Source: an uncultured Clostridia bacterium (lineage in GTDB: Bacteria > Bacillota > Clostridia > Christensenellales > Borkfalkiaceae). From it: 34,819 nucleotides of DNA. Under the pieces are notes generated by a model. The model was not told the DNA's origin. It saw only the letters and a list, made by a program, of their open reading frames with translations, and did no database searches. This document shows, one piece after another, positions 32,020-34,819 of the stretch (the stretch's first letter is position 1; each line of letters opens with the position of its first letter). The stretch spans positions 1 through 34,819 of the forward strand of contig CAMWLA010000002.1 of NCBI GenBank assembly GCA_947174975.1, read 5' to 3'. The position numbers and the translations under genes were made by a program.

Positions 32020-34733
32020 AAACATTAAGTACTAAAAAATTATTAATATTATGTTTCACGCTCATATTTGCGGTAGCAACGGGGTTGTTTGCAACCTTAC
32101 TTTGCCGCAATGCTTACGCTGTCGTAAATCCCGACTCCATCGTCGTATACGATGAAGAGGGCGGAGAACCCGCCGGCGACGATAACACCGGCGATAATAC
32201 GGGCGATAATACGGGCGACAACACCGGCGACACCGGCGACACCGGAACTAAAATTCCCGGTGATGACGCAATTGCTAAACCACAACCCGGTGATGATGAG
32301 CCTGTGCCCCCCGCAGTTATCGAGTTGGTTGTCGAAGTCGACAAACTTGTATTGCGCGTTACCGAGTGGGTACGTCCCGTAACCCCCGAATCACAAGCGA
32401 TTATCAATAGAAACCCTTACGGCGAATACAGTAACGACATGGTTGCTAAAATCGACGCGCTCATTAAAGACGGAACCTTTATCAGCTATTCCATTTGGGA
32501 TATGGACGGCAACCCCGTTACGGATATAACCGCTCTTCCCGCGGGAAGTTCGTATTTCATTCACCTCGACGTCAATGAAAAATACAAAAATTTCGTTGTA
32601 ATCGAGTATGCGGACGGCATCGAAAGAAGTCTTGCGGGTCAAATTGCTTTCCCCACAAGCGAACCGCTTGAACCTTTCCCTCAATTAAATCCGCTCACGA
32701 AAGAGTATGACTATGCGGGTAAGCCCATAGACGTTAGGGCTGATTTCCTTAACGGTTTGATAGCGGGCAATGAAGATTACCTTGTAATCGTAGAAAGCGA
32801 AAGCGACAATTTCGTTCAGAACGGTGCGGGCGAATTCCATTACAGAATAGCTTTTAAAACCGACGCTAAGGTATATTGGGAAGGTACGTCAAGAGACAGA
32901 ACTCCCGCAGACGTCATCGTTACGATTAAGCCTTTGGTTTTATCTACAAAGGATATCGACTTCGGTGAAATACCCTATACCGGCTTAAAAATCGATATAT
33001 CCGATAAAATTGCCAACTACGAAGCATTCAAGGGCTACGTAATAGGTCAGAAGGTAAGCATCGGAGCAGCCAATTCCGGCACAGTCGGTGAAGACGTCGG
33101 CGAATACGAGGTTAAGTTGGTAATTAAATCCGAGGTTGCCAACAGCATTAAGTGGGAAGACGACGTAGAGTACGTAATCGTAAAGTGGTACATTTCGAAG
33201 ACGGTAATTGCCGGCGAATGGGACACTTTCGGTGAGTTCGGTATAATGACTATCGTCAGTGACGTGTACAAGGGCGGTGACGCTAAGGCAATTAAGTACA
33301 CGTATTACGACATTACCGACGGTGCTGCACCCGGCCCGGATACAAAAGTAACCAAGCTTGACCAAATCGGTCATACGTATAGAGTTGAAGTTGAATTAAT
33401 CAACGAAAACTTGGAATTCACTCCCGAGACTGTGCTTTTCCACGAGTTCACTCTCGAACACGAGATTAAAACGCTTGAAAAACCCGTAATCGAGGTTGTC
33501 GAGCAAGAATTCACCGGCGAATCGATTACTTTCAAAGTTACTATCAACAATATCGATATTACCGATAGCGAACTTGCCGAGTATATCGAAATTGTTACAG
33601 AGGAAAGCGACAGCCTTACCCAGACAAACGCCGGCGAGTACACGGTAGTAATCCGTCTTAAAGAGGGCGTGTTCTGGACTACCGAAGACGGCGGTTACTT
33701 CACCAACGACGAGCGTTTGACCTTCACGATCAAGGCTACCGAGCTTGACGTAAAGTGGAACGAAGATACGGGTATCCCCACCTACGAAAGTAAGTACACG
33801 GGTAAAGATTATTCTTCCTACGTTATATGCACGTATTACGACGAGTTGAATAACGAAATATCCATGGCTGATATGGTAGTAGGCGGAACTTATAAAGCAG
33901 TTCTCACGCTTACGGATCTCGGCGCAGTAAACTTCACTTGGAAAGATATAAGAAAAACCACGTTTGAATTTACCCTTAAAGTAGCTTTCGAAACGGTAGA
34001 AGTTCCTTCTTTCGAATCATCCTTTGATTTCACCGGTAAGGCAATTGAAAATTATCCCGTCGGCTGGGATGATATAAAGGATAAAGTTACCATTATCGGC
34101 GGAGATAAAAACGGTTTCGTACAGACTAACGCCGGAACCTACACGGTTGTAGTTCAAGTTAACGAAGGCTTAATCTGGAAGGGCGAAGGCAGCGAAAACG
34201 TTTTGGTTGCCGGCGATACCGTAATCTTCAAGTTCACGATCAACAAAGCAGTGCTTACAATCGAAGAATGGCAAGCAAACGGAAAAGTTAAATTCACCAG
34301 TAGTTATACCGGTAATTACGACGACGTTGTAGATTATGTCTACTATAAGAAAGACGACGTCGAAAAAGCTCATCCGCTTACGTTCAATGACTTGGTTGAG
34401 GGTGAATCTTATATTGTAGTAGTAAAGCTTAAAGCGGGTCAGGAAGCAAACTTCAGCGCTCCCGATCTTCCCGCCGAACACGAGCTTGCAAGCTTCAAGC
34501 CCGACCCCGCTCCGAGCAGCGGCGGTATCCCTTGGTGGGTATGGCTGATTATCGGCGCAGCGCTTCTCATTCTTATCTTAATTATAATCATTATAATTAT
34601 TATCTTGAAGAGACGTAAGAAGGACGACGAATACGACGACTTCTACGGCGACGAGTATTACGGCGACGAAGAAGGCGACGGCTACGGCGAAGGCGACGGC
34701 GACGGCGGCTACGACGACTACGGTGATTATTAA
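32016..34733 (+). CDS. Membrane-anchored Ig-like module protein (905 aa)
   Basis: ATG 32016 overlaps the TGA of giant 2 (ATGA), with AGAGG 6 nt upstream. A signal peptide MKTLSTKK plus hydrophobic core likely cleaves after AYA at residue 35. A GDNT/GDT linker (residues 54-78) is followed by eight Ig-like modules (residues about 101-825) of types C-D-E-C-D-C-D-C as defined in the giants. Residues 840-864 form a strongly hydrophobic helix with eight Ile in a row, followed by KRRKK and a 36-residue acidic tail rich in Tyr, Gly and Asp. The topology is therefore outside modules, one membrane helix, short cytoplasmic tail. It probably anchors or receives giant 2, and perhaps giant 1, at the cell surface; this role is inferred from gene coupling and shared modules. 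No LPXTG and no enzyme motif is seen. Confidence 0.93.
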   Translation: MKTLSTKKLLILCFTLIFAVATGLFATLLCRNAYAVVNPDSIVVYDEEGGEPAGDDNTGDNTGDNTGDNTGDTGDTGTKIPGDDAIAKPQPGDDEPVPPAVIELVVEVDKLVLRVTEWVRPVTPESQAIINRNPYGEYSNDMVAKIDALIKDGTFISYSIWDMDGNPVTDITALPAGSSYFIHLDVNEKYKNFVVIEYADGIERSLAGQIAFPTSEPLEPFPQLNPLTKEYDYAGKPIDVRADFLNGLIAGNEDYLVIVESESDNFVQNGAGEFHYRIAFKTDAKVYWEGTSRDRTPADVIVTIKPLVLSTKDIDFGEIPYTGLKIDISDKIANYEAFKGYVIGQKVSIGAANSGTVGEDVGEYEVKLVIKSEVANSIKWEDDVEYVIVKWYISKTVIAGEWDTFGEFGIMTIVSDVYKGGDAKAIKYTYYDITDGAAPGPDTKVTKLDQIGHTYRVEVELINENLEFTPETVLFHEFTLEHEIKTLEKPVIEVVEQEFTGESITFKVTINNIDITDSELAEYIEIVTEESDSLTQTNAGEYTVVIRLKEGVFWTTEDGGYFTNDERLTFTIKATELDVKWNEDTGIPTYESKYTGKDYSSYVICTYYDELNNEISMADMVVGGTYKAVLTLTDLGAVNFTWKDIRKTTFEFTLKVAFETVEVPSFESSFDFTGKAIENYPVGWDDIKDKVTIIGGDKNGFVQTNAGTYTVVVQVNEGLIWKGEGSENVLVAGDTVIFKFTINKAVLTIEEWQANGKVKFTSSYTGNYDDVVDYVYYKKDDVEKAHPLTFNDLVEGESYIVVVKLKAGQEANFSAPDLPAEHELASFKPDPAPSSGGIPWWVWLIIGAALLILILIIIIIIIILKRRKKDDEYDDFYGDEYYGDEEGDGYGEGDGDGGYDDYGDY
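32175..32249 (+). repeat. 12-nt/9-nt tandem repeat coding GDNT/GDT
   Basis: Repeated GGCGAYAAYACS units encode a GD(D)NT-GDNT-GDNT-GDNT-GDT-GDT linker just after the signal peptide. Such low-complexity DNA can change length by slippage. Asp/Asn/Gly richness suggests a flexible, possibly Ca-binding spacer. Confidence 0.85.
32316..34490 (+). repeat. C-D-E-C-D-C-D-C module array of the anchor protein
   Basis: Module starts by eye are C 32316, D 32667, E 32934, C 33201, D 33474, C 33738, D 33987, C 34251. C types have a xxxxxW start and a Y-(Y/I)-x-D strand before L-x-x-G-x-(S/T)-Y. D types have (Y/F)xG, then QxN(A)GE/TYxV and a W strand. E has PYTGLKIDI. No A, B or F module is present. Confidence 0.68.
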
Positions 34734-34763
34734 TAAATAATAATCAAATAAAACTTATAATTA

Positions 34764-34798
34764 TAGGCTTCCCGCAAGGGAAGCCTAAATTATTTTTT
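34764..34798 (+). terminator. Intrinsic terminator of the giant 2/anchor operon
   Basis: Perfect 10-nt arms (34764-34773 and 34778-34787) around a GCAA loop are followed by an AT-rich stretch with six T (34793-34798). It lies 30 nt after the TAA stop. Confidence 0.93.
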
Positions 34799-34799
34799 A

Positions 34800-34805
34800 T
34801 TGACA
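34800..34805 (+). promoter_or_regulatory. Possible -35 box of a downstream gene
   Basis: A perfect TTGACA follows the terminator directly, but the window ends before a -10 box at 17-18 nt spacing could be seen. Confidence 0.35.
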
Positions 34806-34819
34806 TTGAAATATAATTA

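Overview
The window carries four rightward protein genes and almost nothing else: the 3' part of a cytosolic coiled-coil gene, two giant secreted-protein genes of about 15 kb each, and a 2.7 kb gene for a membrane-anchored relative whose start overlaps the stop of the second giant. No RNA gene, transposon, CRISPR array or recognisable enzyme was found. The mid-range GC content, strong GGAG-type ribosome binding sites with identical 6-nt spacers, sigma-70-type promoters, AT-rich intergenic DNA and MBG/YDG-like surface modules suggest an uncultured Bacillota (Clostridia-like, probably animal-gut) bacterium. That taxonomic call is inference.

Layout. 1-1470: coiled-coil protein with about 60-residue repeats, beginning before the window and closed by a hairpin terminator. 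1471-1815: intergenic, with phased A-tracts, promoter and a leader hairpin. 1816-16680: giant protein 1 (4954 aa). 16681-16971: terminator, then a second copy of the same A-tract/promoter/leader cassette. 16972-32019: giant protein 2 (5015 aa). 32016-34733: anchor-type protein (905 aa), ATGA-coupled to giant 2. 34734-34819: terminator, then a -35-like hexamer at the window edge.

The giants are full-length co-linear paralogues. Each has a signal peptide ending AYA, an acidic helical N-terminal segment, a divergent N-terminal domain, 16 Ig-like modules, one non-repeated central domain with a DPAPF motif, 18 more Ig-like modules, a low-complexity linker and a short C-terminal tail with VCDR and FRK motifs. 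By my hand reading, the last 14 modules of each follow a six-letter order A-B-C-D-E-F-A-B-C-D-E-F-A-B. The anchor protein is built from the same C, D and E types and starts with C, just where the giants stop at B. It ends in a transmembrane helix, a KRRKK stop-transfer cluster and an acidic Tyr/Gly-rich cytoplasmic tail.

Working model (inference): two very long surface fibres with variable outer domains share conserved C-terminal ends, and one membrane-anchored protein made of the same modules receives or continues them. Neither giant has an LPXTG motif, SLH domain or C-terminal membrane helix of its own, so the anchor gene would supply attachment. The matched promoters and leaders suggest both giants are expressed under the same control.
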